Of a stretch of 40,039 nucleotides of DNA, positions 23,823-31,624 are shown in pieces. Below the pieces are notes generated by a model that made no database searches, was not told where the DNA came from, and saw only the letters and a list, made by a program, of their open reading frames with translations. The number at the start of each line of letters is the position of its first letter. Within the stretch, counting starts at the first letter, position 1. The stretch is from an uncultured Phascolarctobacterium sp. (GTDB lineage Bacteria; Bacillota; Negativicutes; Acidaminococcales; Acidaminococcaceae). The position numbers and the translations under genes are program-made. The stretch is from contig CANREP010000017.1 of assembly GCA_947629685.1 (NCBI GenBank), positions 1 through 40,039 on the forward strand, written 5' to 3'.

Positions 23823-24170
23823 TGAGTGTGAAAGATAATCGCGGCTGGCGTAGGCCAGATGAGGAAAGTCCGAGCTCCACAGGGCAGGATGCCGGATAAC
23901 GTCCGGCGAGGGTGACCTCAGGGATAGTGCCACAGAAATGTGTACCGCCTGCTTTTGCAGGTAAGGGTGGAACGGTGCGGTAAGAGCGCACCAGCAGTTG
24001 GGTAACCAGCTGGCTAGGTAAACCCCATCCGGAGCAAGACCAAATAGGGAAGGGATGAAGCGGCCCGCTGATCCTTCCGGGTTGTGTCGCTTGAGCCTGT
24101 AAGTAATTGCAGGTCTAGATAAATGATTATCACCGCTTAGCGGAACAGAACTCGGCTTAATGAACACTCA
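23823..24170 (+). ncRNA. rnpB: RNase P RNA, bacterial type A
   Basis: This RNA is the catalytic subunit of RNase P, which cuts tRNA 5' leaders. Signature blocks are present in order: GAGGAAAGTCCGAGCTCC near 23860, the AGGGTGGAACGGTGCGGTAAGAG block near 23965, the L15 substrate-CCA-binding GGTAA at 24017-24021 with GGAGCAAGACCAAATAGG after it, and ACAGAACTCGGCTTA near the 3' end. TGAGTGT (23823-23829) pairs with ACACTCA (24164-24170), closing helix P1 and setting the ends. The open frames on the - strand here are shadows. Confidence 0.97.
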
Positions 24171-24181
24171 TATATGTAATC

Positions 24182-24208
24182 AAAGACACGTGGAATCACG
24201 TGTCTTTT
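24182..24208 (+). terminator. Terminator of rnpB
   Basis: AAAGACACGTG (24182-24192), loop GAAT, CACGTGTCTTT (24197-24207), then T-rich sequence. Confidence 0.92.
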
Positions 24209-24317
24209 TCGTGTTATTTTTTATATTGGGGTTAAGTTTTGTTTAATGATGGGAAGCTATAATAAACGATAACGGATATTTTGCCGAAATCTATTTGTTT
24301 TTTTGTGGTGAAGTAAA

Positions 24318-25244
24318 ATGAAAAAAATTTCAGTTGTCGTTCCTGTATATAATGAACAGGAAAATTTACATGAATTTTATAAGCGTGTTACGGCAGTCAT
24401 GGGCGCCTCAGGTTACGACTATAATATTATTTTCGTCGATGATGGTTCTAAAGATAGCAGTGCATTTATTTTAAAGCAGCTTGTTGAACAAGACGGACAT
24501 GTAGAAGCATATCTGCTTTCGCGTAATTACGGACATCAGATGGCTTTGACCTGCGGTCTGGATAATGCTGACGGCGACGCTGTTATTACTATGGACGGCG
24601 ACCTGCAGCATCCGCCGGAACTTTTGCCGGAGCTGATACATCTCTGGGAAGAAGGCAGAGAAATCGTCATGACTAAACGTTTAGCAACAGAAGATGCCGG
24701 CTTTTTGAAAAATATTACCTCTTCGCTTTATTATAAGCTTATCAATATCATGTCCAAAGTAGAAATAACCCCAGGCGGTTCTGATTTTCGCCTTATGGAC
24801 AAAAAGGCCGTCGAAGCTTTCCGGCTGTACCGTGAGCGTGCCCGTTTTATACGCGGTATGGTAAGCACGCTTGGCTTTGATGTTGCTGTGGTAGATTTTG
24901 TTGCGCCGCCGCGTTTTGCCGGTCATTCAAAGTTCAATCTGCATAAGATGCTGCATTTTGCGTTGGATGGGATAACAGCTTTTTCTAATTTGCCGCTCCG
25001 CTGGGCTTTTTACTTGGGACTTTTTTTCGGTTTGTGCAGCATCCTGTTGCTGGGACATGTCTTTTATGTGAAATTGATCAGCGATGACGCGGTTCCGGGC
25101 TGGGCTACGACTACTGTAAGCGTATTGTTCCTGGGAGGTATCCAGCTGGTAGGAATTGGTATTTTAGGTGAATATATAGGCCGTATATTCGAAGAAATTA
25201 AGCATAGACCACTTTATTTAGTATCAAAACATTTGAAAAAATGA
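24318..25244 (+). CDS. GtrB/DPM1-like membrane-anchored glycosyltransferase (GT2)
   Basis: This 308-residue family 2 glycosyltransferase probably moves a sugar from a nucleotide donor to undecaprenyl phosphate at the inner face of the cytoplasmic membrane. The catalytic domain shows VVVPVYNEQENL (residues 5-16), FVDDGSKDSS and the acidic DGDLQHPPE (metal/donor site, about 94-102), then GGSDFRLMD and RGMVSTLGF. Two C-terminal membrane segments follow (about 233-255 and 266-290), ending EYIGRIFEEIKHRPLYL, as in GtrB, YkoT and DPM-type enzymes. No flippase or GtrC partner is adjacent. A TATAAT at 24258-24263 may be its -10, though the matching -35 is poor. Donor and acceptor are not determinable. 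Confidence 0.88.
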   Translation: MKKISVVVPVYNEQENLHEFYKRVTAVMGASGYDYNIIFVDDGSKDSSAFILKQLVEQDGHVEAYLLSRNYGHQMALTCGLDNADGDAVITMDGDLQHPPELLPELIHLWEEGREIVMTKRLATEDAGFLKNITSSLYYKLINIMSKVEITPGGSDFRLMDKKAVEAFRLYRERARFIRGMVSTLGFDVAVVDFVAPPRFAGHSKFNLHKMLHFALDGITAFSNLPLRWAFYLGLFFGLCSILLLGHVFYVKLISDDAVPGWATTTVSVLFLGGIQLVGIGILGEYIGRIFEEIKHRPLYLVSKHLKK

Positions 25245-25251
25245 TTTTTAT

Positions 25252-25280
25252 TTTACAGGATAGCTATTTTATGATAAAAT
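25252..25280 (+). promoter_or_regulatory. Promoter of the NlpC/P60 gene
   Basis: TTTACA (25252-25257), 17-base spacer, TAAAAT (25275-25280), 29 bases before the start codon. Confidence 0.65.
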
Positions 25281-25308
25281 AAACCTGTATTAGGCGGAAA
25301 GGATGTGG

Positions 25309-25983
25309 ATGCGTTTGGGAAAAAAGAAGTTGTTTATTGTTTTAACTTTCACCCTTTTGTTTTCCTTGACAAATGCTGTTGCTGCATTTGCTTCTTTTGA
25401 ACGCGGAGATGACGGCCAAGAGGTAATGGCTATCCAAAAGCGTTTAGTGGAATTGAGTTACACTATTACTAATATAGATGGTGATTTTGGCCCAGAAACC
25501 GAGAATGCTGTCAGAAAATTCCAGGCGGACAGAGGTTTGGAAGTTGATGGTGTAATTGGTCCTGATACATACAGAGCGTTAATGAACAGGGATATTCCTC
25601 CCAACCGCGGAAGAAGTTCTGTTGTACGTCGCGTATTAAGCGCAGCCTATAGCGTCATTGGCACTCCATATGTATTTGGCGGCACCTCTCCCTATGGATT
25701 TGACTGTTCCGGATTTACTCAGTATGCTTTTGCGCAGGCAGGCATCTCCATTCCGAGAACGGCAGACAGCCAGTTATATTATGGCCGTCGTGTTTCCATG
25801 GATAATCTGCGTGTGGGCGATCTTATTTTCTTTTCTACTTATGAACCGGGCGCGTCGCATTGCGGTATTTATGTTGGTAATGGTAACTTTATTCATGCGG
25901 GTACGAGTACGGGCGTAACTGTTGCTTCTGCTTTTACCGGCTATTGGGGAGCTCGTTATTACGGAGCTTGCAGAATTTTATAA
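25309..25983 (+). CDS. Exported NlpC/P60 peptidoglycan endopeptidase with PG-binding domain
   Basis: This exported cell-wall hydrolase of 224 residues probably cuts the D-Glu-diaminopimelate bond in peptidoglycan stem peptides. A signal peptide (KKKLFIVLTFTLLFSL, cleavage near AAFA) is followed by a PG_binding_1 domain (about 30-92; GDDGQEVMAIQKRL, DGDFGPETENAVRKFQ) and an NlpC/P60 domain with catalytic Cys133 in FDCSGFTQYAF, His184 in SHCGIYVG and His196 in FIHAGT. ATG 25309 is preferred because GCGGAAAGG lies 6-8 bases upstream; ATG 25303 overlaps that site too closely. It is transcribed alone, with its own promoter and terminator. Confidence 0.93.
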   Translation: MRLGKKKLFIVLTFTLLFSLTNAVAAFASFERGDDGQEVMAIQKRLVELSYTITNIDGDFGPETENAVRKFQADRGLEVDGVIGPDTYRALMNRDIPPNRGRSSVVRRVLSAAYSVIGTPYVFGGTSPYGFDCSGFTQYAFAQAGISIPRTADSQLYYGRRVSMDNLRVGDLIFFSTYEPGASHCGIYVGNGNFIHAGTSTGVTVASAFTGYWGARYYGACRIL

Positions 25984-25990
25984 TGTTTCA

Positions 25991-26020
25991 AACAGACAGG
26001 TCTTGGCCTGTCTGTTTTGT
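25991..26020 (+). terminator. Terminator of the NlpC/P60 gene
   Basis: AACAGACAGG (25991-26000), loop TCTTGG, CCTGTCTGTT (26007-26016), then TTGTTT. Confidence 0.9.
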
Positions 26021-26077
26021 TTAGATTGAAATCAGTGCAGAAAATTTTAAATAAACAGTTAAAATTTTTCTGTGATA

Positions 26078-26106
26078 TTGGTTTTTTGCTTCGTATGTGA
26101 TATAAT
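26078..26106 (+). promoter_or_regulatory. Promoter of the cobalamin operon
   Basis: TTGGTT (26078-26083), 17-base spacer ending TGA (extended -10), TATAAT (26101-26106). Transcription would begin near 26113, just ahead of the riboswitch. Confidence 0.7.
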
Positions 26107-26121
26107 ATCAAAGTAATTCAT

Positions 26122-26220
26122 TATATGAGTGCTTTTCAGCTTAAATGGTGAGAAGATTTTTAATCGTTACGGTCCCGCCGCTGTGCAAGCAGATGCTTAA
26201 GTCAGCAGCCAACTCATATA
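26122..26220 (+). promoter_or_regulatory. Cobalamin riboswitch aptamer
   Basis: TATATGAGT (26122-26130) pairs with ACTCATATA (26212-26220) to close the outer helix. Inside lie GGTGAGAAG (from 26147), the highly conserved ACGGTCCCGCCGCTGTG (26169-26185) and a B12-box relative AAGTCAGCAGCC (26199-26210). The box departs from the classical AAGYCAGGAGACCTGCC, and the long P6-P10 insert of standard AdoCbl riboswitches is missing, so this is a compact variant. It leads into an intrinsic terminator at 26301-26334 upstream of cbiD, which implies B12-dependent transcription termination. Confidence 0.85.
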
Positions 26221-26300
26221 GATAGCTATAATCCACGAGCGATGGAGGCAGCAATGATACGCTACGGCCGCAAAGGCAGTGGCAAATTAGTGGTGTCTTG

Positions 26301-26334
26301 AAGACTTCTGTCGTTGCTGGCAGAAGTCTTTTTT
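26301..26334 (+). terminator. Riboswitch-controlled intrinsic terminator
   Basis: AAGACTTCTG (26301-26310), 10-base loop, CAGAAGTCTT (26321-26330), then T-run to 26334. It lies between aptamer and cbiD. The loop TCGTTGCTG (26311-26319) can pair with CAGCAATGA (26249-26257), a possible alternative fold. The stretch 26221-26300 between aptamer and terminator is expression platform with no gene. Confidence 0.85.
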
Positions 26335-26384
26335 GTTTATCAGTAATATTTTGTATTTGAGAGTTTTTAAAAGGAGTAGTGGCT

Positions 26385-27524
26385 GTGGAAGAATACCAAT
26401 TTTCTCAGGGAAAAAATCTGCGCTGCGGATATACTACCGGAAGCTGTGCAGCCGCGGCTTCTAAAGCTGCTGCAACTATGTTTTTAAGCGGGAGCAGGGT
26501 GGACGTAGTCAAAATAGACACTCCTAAAGGCATTGTTCTGGAATTGGAGCCGTTGAACGTAGAAATCACGCCGGATTATGTAAGTTGTGCTATCCGTAAA
26601 GATTCTGGTGATGACCCTGATGATACTAACGGCGTCTTAGTTTATGCCAGAGTAGAAAAGAGTCAAGGGACAGAAATTGAGATTGAAGGCGGCATAGGCG
26701 TCGGACGTGTTACTAAGCCGGGACTGGCTTGCGCTGTCGGCGGATCAGCTATCAACCCCGTTCCCAGGAAGATGATTACAGACGAGGTTACGGCTGCCGC
26801 AGCGGCAGCAGGATATAGCGGCGCTTTAAAGGTGACTATTTCTATTCCTGCAGGTGTTGAAATCGCTAAAAAGACCTTTAATCCCCGCTTGGGGATTGTT
26901 GGAGGCCTGTCGGTACTGGGAACCAGCGGCATAGTAGAGCCCATGAGCGAAAAAGCGCTGGTGGAAACCATGTATGTGGAAATGAATGCGCAGAAAGCCA
27001 AGGGTAATAAAAATTTATTGGTGTTTTTCGGCAATTATGGAGAAGATTTTACGCGCGATGTGCTGAAATTAGATTTGTCTGATGCCGTAACCTGCAGTAA
27101 TTTTGTAGGCGAGCTGCTGGATTACGCCGTATTTTGCGGCTTTGAAACCTTGCTTTTGATAGGACATTCCGGCAAGCTGGTCAAACTGGCGCAGGGGGTT
27201 ATGAATACCCATTCCAAATATGCGGATTGCCGTACTGAGCTGTTGGCTTTGCAGGCTATGTTTCACGGCGCTTCTGCCGATGTAGGCAAGGAGATTTATA
27301 AATGTCTGACTACTGACGAGGTTGTCAAAGTTCTGCAGCGAGAAGGATTGCAGGAGCAGGTCATGCAGGAAATAACTGCTAAAATTGATTTTTACATGCA
27401 GCATCGTGTGCATGGTAAAATAAAAACCGCGGGGCTGATGTTTTCCAACGTTTACGGCGTTTTAGGCAAAACTGAGTATGCGGAAGAGCTTATCAAACTA
27501 CATGTAAAAAGAGAAGGAGAATGA
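26385..27524 (+). CDS. cbiD: Cobalt-precorrin-5B C1-methyltransferase CbiD
   Basis: CbiD methylates C1 of cobalt-precorrin-5B in the anaerobic cobalamin pathway. The 379-residue product carries the family signature RCGYTTGSCAAAASKAA near the N terminus, KDSGDDPDDTNG, GGIGVGRVTKPGL and INPVPRKMI. Later comes GGLSVLGTSGIVEPMSE and the FFGNYGEDF/LLIGHSGKLVKLA segments. GTG 26385 is preferred over GTG 26379 because AAGGAG at 26371-26376 leaves 8 rather than 2 bases. It is the first gene behind the riboswitch terminator and 7 bases before cbiL. Confidence 0.95.
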   Translation: MEEYQFSQGKNLRCGYTTGSCAAAASKAAATMFLSGSRVDVVKIDTPKGIVLELEPLNVEITPDYVSCAIRKDSGDDPDDTNGVLVYARVEKSQGTEIEIEGGIGVGRVTKPGLACAVGGSAINPVPRKMITDEVTAAAAAAGYSGALKVTISIPAGVEIAKKTFNPRLGIVGGLSVLGTSGIVEPMSEKALVETMYVEMNAQKAKGNKNLLVFFGNYGEDFTRDVLKLDLSDAVTCSNFVGELLDYAVFCGFETLLLIGHSGKLVKLAQGVMNTHSKYADCRTELLALQAMFHGASADVGKEIYKCLTTDEVVKVLQREGLQEQVMQEITAKIDFYMQHRVHGKIKTAGLMFSNVYGVLGKTEYAEELIKLHVKREGE

Positions 27525-27531
27525 GAGAAAT

Positions 27532-28233
27532 ATGAGAGGTAAACTTTACAGTGTGGGTATCGGACCTGGCGACCCGGAACTTTTGACCTTAAAGGCTGTA
27601 CGTCTTTTAAAGGAATGTGATGTCGTAGCCTTGCCGAAGGGCGATACGGATGTTATGACTGCGAAGAATATCGTTAATCAGGTTGTCAATCTGGATGAAA
27701 AGGAACAGATCATTATCTATATGCCCATGACTAAGGATATGGTTGCCATGGATAAAGCCCATCGTGAAGGTGCTGAAGCGGTTATGAAGCTTTTGGATGA
27801 AGGCAAGAATGTCGTTTTCATTACTTTGGGCTGCCCGACGGTATATGCTACCTGTATTTATGTGCATAAACTTGTGCTGGCTGCCGGTTACGATGCTGAG
27901 CTTGTTGCAGGCGTGACCTCCATATGTGCTGTTGCCGCCAGACTGAATACTTCCCTGTGCGAGAGAGCGGAACCGTTGATTATTCTTCCCGGCAGCTATA
28001 AAGAAGCTGCTAAGTTCCTGGATGGCCCTGGTAATAAGGTGCTGATGAAATCCGCCAGCGAAATCGGCCGCGTGCGCGAAGAACTGAAAGAACGCGGACT
28101 GCTCAGCCATGCGGCAATGGTTGAACGCTGCGGGCTTCCTGGTGAAAAGGTTTACCGCGATCTGGAACAGATCGATCCTAACAGCAGTTATTTCTCTGTT
28201 ATACTGGTTAAAGAAAAGGAGTTTGATAAATAA
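27532..28233 (+). CDS. cbiL: Cobalt-precorrin-2 C20-methyltransferase CbiL
   Basis: CbiL transfers a methyl from S-adenosylmethionine to C20 of (cobalt-)precorrin-2, the entry step of the corrin branch. The 233 residues belong to the tetrapyrrole methylase family: SVGIGPGDPELLTLKAVRLL (residues 7-26) is the SAM-binding glycine loop, and VVFITLGCPTVYATCIYVH and VAGVTSICAVAARL are the CbiL/CobI-type motifs. AAGGAGA at 27514-27520 serves the ATG. Its stop shares a base with the cbiF start (TAATG). Confidence 0.93.
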   Translation: MRGKLYSVGIGPGDPELLTLKAVRLLKECDVVALPKGDTDVMTAKNIVNQVVNLDEKEQIIIYMPMTKDMVAMDKAHREGAEAVMKLLDEGKNVVFITLGCPTVYATCIYVHKLVLAAGYDAELVAGVTSICAVAARLNTSLCERAEPLIILPGSYKEAAKFLDGPGNKVLMKSASEIGRVREELKERGLLSHAAMVERCGLPGEKVYRDLEQIDPNSSYFSVILVKEKEFDK

Positions 28234-29018
28234 TGATTTATTTTATTGGTGCAGGTCCCGGTGCTGTTGATCTGATTACTGTTAAAGGCAAAGAACTGCT
28301 GGAAAAGGCAGATTTGATTATTTATGCAGGTTCGCTGGTTAATCCGGGTCTGCTGCAATATGCTAAACCGGAATGTGTAATCATGGACAGTGCGAAAATG
28401 ACTTTGGAAGAAGTTATTGCCGCTATGGTACCGGCAGCTCAGGCTGGTAAGCTGGTAGTACGCCTGCATACTGGCGACCCCAGCGTTTATGGTGCGCATC
28501 GTGAACAGATCGATATGCTGCGCAGCTACAACCTGGACTTTGAAATCGTTCCCGGCGTAAGTTCTGTCTGTGCAGCTGCAGCAGCGCTGGATGCAGAATA
28601 TACTCTGCCGAATGTCAGTCAGTCTGTAATCATCACCCGTATGGAAGGGCGTACTCCTGTTCCCAGTAAACAGAAGATTGCCGACTATGCGGCCCATAAA
28701 GCGACCATGGTTATTTTCCTCAGCTCAGGTATGCTGGAAAAACTGCAGGGCGAACTTATTAAAGGCGGCTATACCGCCGATACCCCGGCTGCTATTGTCT
28801 ACAAAGCTTCCTGGCCCGATGAAAAAGTAGTACGCTGTACCGTGGGTACATTGGCTGAAAGTGCTGCTAAATATAATATTACCAAGACTGCGCTTATTAC
28901 TGTCGGCAACTTCCTCGGCAGTGAATATGATCGCAGCGAACTTTATAATCCTACCTTTGCCCATGGCTACCGTGCGGCAGACCCGAGTAAGCTGGAACTT
29001 AAACCAGAGGTAAAATAA
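28233..29018 (+). CDS. cbiF: Cobalt-precorrin-4 C11-methyltransferase CbiF
   Basis: CbiF adds the C11 methyl to cobalt-precorrin-4 using S-adenosylmethionine. The 261-residue product opens MIYFIGAGPGAVDLITVKG, with IIYAGSLVNPGLLQYAKP, VRLHTGDPSVYGAHREQ and PGVSSVCAAAAAL, all typical of CbiF/CobM. ITRMEGRTPVP is the conserved substrate-site segment. Start overlaps the cbiL stop by one base, and the stop abuts the cbiG start without a gap. Standard length. Confidence 0.95.
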   Translation: MIYFIGAGPGAVDLITVKGKELLEKADLIIYAGSLVNPGLLQYAKPECVIMDSAKMTLEEVIAAMVPAAQAGKLVVRLHTGDPSVYGAHREQIDMLRSYNLDFEIVPGVSSVCAAAAALDAEYTLPNVSQSVIITRMEGRTPVPSKQKIADYAAHKATMVIFLSSGMLEKLQGELIKGGYTADTPAAIVYKASWPDEKVVRCTVGTLAESAAKYNITKTALITVGNFLGSEYDRSELYNPTFAHGYRAADPSKLELKPEVK

Positions 29019-30089
29019 ATGCAGGCGGTTGTATATTCCTTTTCTCGGCGGGGAGCTGAGCTGAGCAAAAAGGTTTGTGCGTTTTTAATTACGGCTGGCT
29101 ATGATGCCGCGGCACAGACTTTGCCCAAATATGCGGCTGCTCCCGGAATCGGAGTAATGCTGCCGGATTATAAAACAGCATGTGCAGAAGCATTTCAGAA
29201 ATGCGGCATAATCGTTTTTGTCGGTGCTGCAGGTATAGCGGTACGCACTATCGCGCCTTATATAAAAAGCAAACTGACTGATCCGGCAGTGATTTCTGTT
29301 GATGAAAAGGGTAATTTTGTCATCCCTCTTTTGGCAGGACATATTGGCGGCGCTAATGAAATTGCGCGCTGTTTGGCCGGATTTTTGGGCGGTACTGCCT
29401 GCGTTACTACTGCAACTGACGTTAACGGGCTTTTTGCGGTTGACGAGTGGGCAGCGCGTAATCGGATGACGATTGCTTCCATGCAGGCTGCTAAAGAATT
29501 TGCTGCAGCGCTTGTCGCAGGAGAACAGACGGGATTAGTCAGCAATTTTCCGGTGATCAGTACACTGCCGCAAGGAATGCAGTTTTATACGGGAGAAGAT
29601 GCTCCTGCTGTCGGGCTTGATATTGCCCTAAATACTTGCAGCAGTCCTTTTGCAACTACATTGCATCTGCTGCCGCGTATTGTGCATCTTGGGATAGGAT
29701 GCAGGCGAGGGACGGAAAGCAAAGACATTGCTTTGCTGGTGCTGCCTGAGTTGGAGCGTTTAGAAATCGACAGTCGCGCTGTCTGCAGTATAGCTTCGGT
29801 TGATTTAAAGAAAGATGAACAGGGACTGTTAGAATTTGCCGCTACTCAGGGATGGCCGGCAAATTTTTATACAGCAGAAGAACTTCAAGCCGTGTCGGGC
29901 CATTTTACCCCTTCTAACTTTGTTAAAGGCATTGTAGGTGTTGATAATGTCTGTGAGCGCAGTGCGGTTAAAGACAGTAACGGCGGTAAACTGCTGCTGC
30001 GCAAAACGAGCAGAAACGGCGTTACGCTTGCGGTAGCGGTGGAAGATATCGTTATAGATTTTTATAAAACAGGTTTGAAAACTGAATAA
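29019..30089 (+). CDS. cbiG: Cobalt-precorrin-5A hydrolase CbiG
   Basis: CbiG opens the delta-lactone of cobalt-precorrin-5A, releasing acetaldehyde and forming precorrin-5B. The 356 residues show the N-terminal domain (about 1-120) with FVGAAGIAVRTIAPYIKSK and VIPLLAGHIGGANEIAR, a middle domain, and the C-terminal domain starting at LGIGCRRGTESKDI with the end region VCERSAV. It is a free-standing form, unlike the CbiG-CbiH or CbiG-CbiF fusions of some Firmicutes. The ATG directly follows the cbiF stop, with its Shine-Dalgarno inside cbiF. Confidence 0.93.
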   Translation: MQAVVYSFSRRGAELSKKVCAFLITAGYDAAAQTLPKYAAAPGIGVMLPDYKTACAEAFQKCGIIVFVGAAGIAVRTIAPYIKSKLTDPAVISVDEKGNFVIPLLAGHIGGANEIARCLAGFLGGTACVTTATDVNGLFAVDEWAARNRMTIASMQAAKEFAAALVAGEQTGLVSNFPVISTLPQGMQFYTGEDAPAVGLDIALNTCSSPFATTLHLLPRIVHLGIGCRRGTESKDIALLVLPELERLEIDSRAVCSIASVDLKKDEQGLLEFAATQGWPANFYTAEELQAVSGHFTPSNFVKGIVGVDNVCERSAVKDSNGGKLLLRKTSRNGVTLAVAVEDIVIDFYKTGLKTE

Positions 30090-30111
30090 ATAATAAGGAT
30101 GGTTAGAATAT

Positions 30112-30843
30112 ATGTCTAAATTGTATGTTGTAGGTCTTGGACCAGGCGGCGTAGAGCAGATGACTAAGCGGGCTTATGAAGCGCTTCAGTCTTGCGACGT
30201 TATTGCAGGGTATCATGTGTATGTCAATTTGATTAAAGAAGATTTCAAGGAAAAAGAATTTCTTTCCACTGGGATGCGCAAGGAAGTGGACCGCTGCAAG
30301 CTGGCTCTTGACGAAGCGCTCAAGGGCAAGACTGTGGCCATGATTTCCAGCGGCGATGCCGGCGTTTACGGTATGGCTGGCATCATGTTCCAGGTTGCTG
30401 CCGAGCATCCTGAGGTAGAAATCGAGGTTGTTCCCGGCATTACTGCGGCTTGCTCTGGCGCCGCTGTCCTTGGGGCGCCGCTGATCAGCGATTTTTGCCT
30501 TATTTCTTTGAGCGACTTGCTTACTCCTTGGGAAAAAATCGAAAAAAGACTGGATTGTGCGTCTCAGGCTGATTTCTGTATCTGTCTGTACAATCCTTCC
30601 AGCATCAAACGTCATGACTACCTGCAAAAAGCTTGTGATATCATGCTGAAAAATCAGAGCGGCGATGTTCCGGCAGGTATTGTACGCAATATCGGACGTG
30701 AGGGTGAAAGTTATGAACTGACCACCTTACGTGAACTGCGCGATAAACAGGTAGATATGTTCTCTACCGTTATTATCGGCAATTCTCAGACCCAGGTAAT
30801 CAATGGCCGTCTTGTTACTCCGCGCGGTTATAAACTGGTATGA
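30112..30843 (+). CDS. cbiH: Cobalt-precorrin-3 C17-methyltransferase CbiH
   Basis: CbiH methylates C17 with ring contraction, the key step that makes the corrin ring. The 243-residue tetrapyrrole methylase opens LYVVGLGPGGVEQMTKRAYEAL split by the usual GxGPG loop, followed by VIAGYHVYVNLI, ISSGDAGVYGMAGIM and VPGITAACSGAAVLGAPL. CLYNPSSIKRHDYL is characteristic of CbiH/CobJ. This is the short form lacking the extra C-terminal iron-sulfur or nitrite-reductase-like domain seen in some long homologues. AAGGATGG precedes the ATG. It overlaps cbiJ by 4 bases (ATGA). Confidence 0.94.
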   Translation: MSKLYVVGLGPGGVEQMTKRAYEALQSCDVIAGYHVYVNLIKEDFKEKEFLSTGMRKEVDRCKLALDEALKGKTVAMISSGDAGVYGMAGIMFQVAAEHPEVEIEVVPGITAACSGAAVLGAPLISDFCLISLSDLLTPWEKIEKRLDCASQADFCICLYNPSSIKRHDYLQKACDIMLKNQSGDVPAGIVRNIGREGESYELTTLRELRDKQVDMFSTVIIGNSQTQVINGRLVTPRGYKLV

Positions 30844-31604
30844 GGCCGGCAGTCTGGATTATTGGCGGCACCAGCGAAGGACGCAACCTGGTAAAATCTT
30901 TGGCTGGCTTTAATATTGATATCTATGTTTCTGTGGCTACGGAGTATGGAGCAGGACTGATTGAAAAACAGGATAATATCAAAGTAATGGCCGCCAGGAT
31001 GGATTTAAAGGCCATGAGGGAATTTCTTCAGGAGCATAGGCCGGAATGTGTTATCGATGCTACGCATCCTTATGCAACGGTAGTGACGGCGACGGTCAAA
31101 GAGGCCTGTGCGACAGAAGCTTGTAAGTATCTGCGCTTATTACGGCCGTCCAGCGAAAGCGGCGAATACATAACCGTCAGTGATTTTGCTGAAGCAGTCG
31201 AGCTGCTGAATCATATGGAAGGCAATATCTTTTTGACTACCGGCAGCAAGAATCTGAAAGATTTTACTGCAGTTAAAGATTATGCTGAGCGGACAGCGCT
31301 GCGCATCCTGCCAATGGAAGAATCGTTACATACTGCATTGAGCCTTGGTTATAAACCGGCCAATGTTGTCTGTATGCAGGGACCTTTTTCCCGTGAACTG
31401 AATATTGCCATGCTGAAAAAGTTCCATAGTAAATTTATGGTAACGAAAGATTCTGGAGCAGCAGGCGGCTTTGAAGAAAAAGCAGAAGCTGCCGCGGCTG
31501 CGGGAGCCAAACTGCTGGTAATAGGCCGTGAGCCTGAAGAAGGAACTGGTTACAGTGATGTATTAAATTATTTGTATCAGCAATATGCGGATACGCGACT
31601 TTGA
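30840..31604 (+). CDS. cbiJ: Cobalt-precorrin-6A reductase CbiJ
   Basis: CbiJ reduces cobalt-precorrin-6A with NAD(P)H. The 254 residues show WIIGGTSEGRNLVKSL at the N terminus (dinucleotide-binding), CVIDATHPYATVVTATVKEAC, FLTTGSKNLKDF and VCMQGPFSRELNIAML, then VTKDSGAAGGFEEKAEAA, which is the family's best-conserved stretch. The ATG overlaps the cbiH stop (ATGA), implying translational coupling. cbiET follows after 20 bases. Confidence 0.93.
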   Translation: MRPAVWIIGGTSEGRNLVKSLAGFNIDIYVSVATEYGAGLIEKQDNIKVMAARMDLKAMREFLQEHRPECVIDATHPYATVVTATVKEACATEACKYLRLLRPSSESGEYITVSDFAEAVELLNHMEGNIFLTTGSKNLKDFTAVKDYAERTALRILPMEESLHTALSLGYKPANVVCMQGPFSRELNIAMLKKFHSKFMVTKDSGAAGGFEEKAEAAAAAGAKLLVIGREPEEGTGYSDVLNYLYQQYADTRL

Positions 31605-31624
31605 TAAATTAAGGAGTGCTGTTT

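Noticed and set aside
23791-24167. Two open frames on the - strand over 23791-24167
   Set aside because: They cover the RNase P RNA gene, whose conserved blocks explain the sequence.
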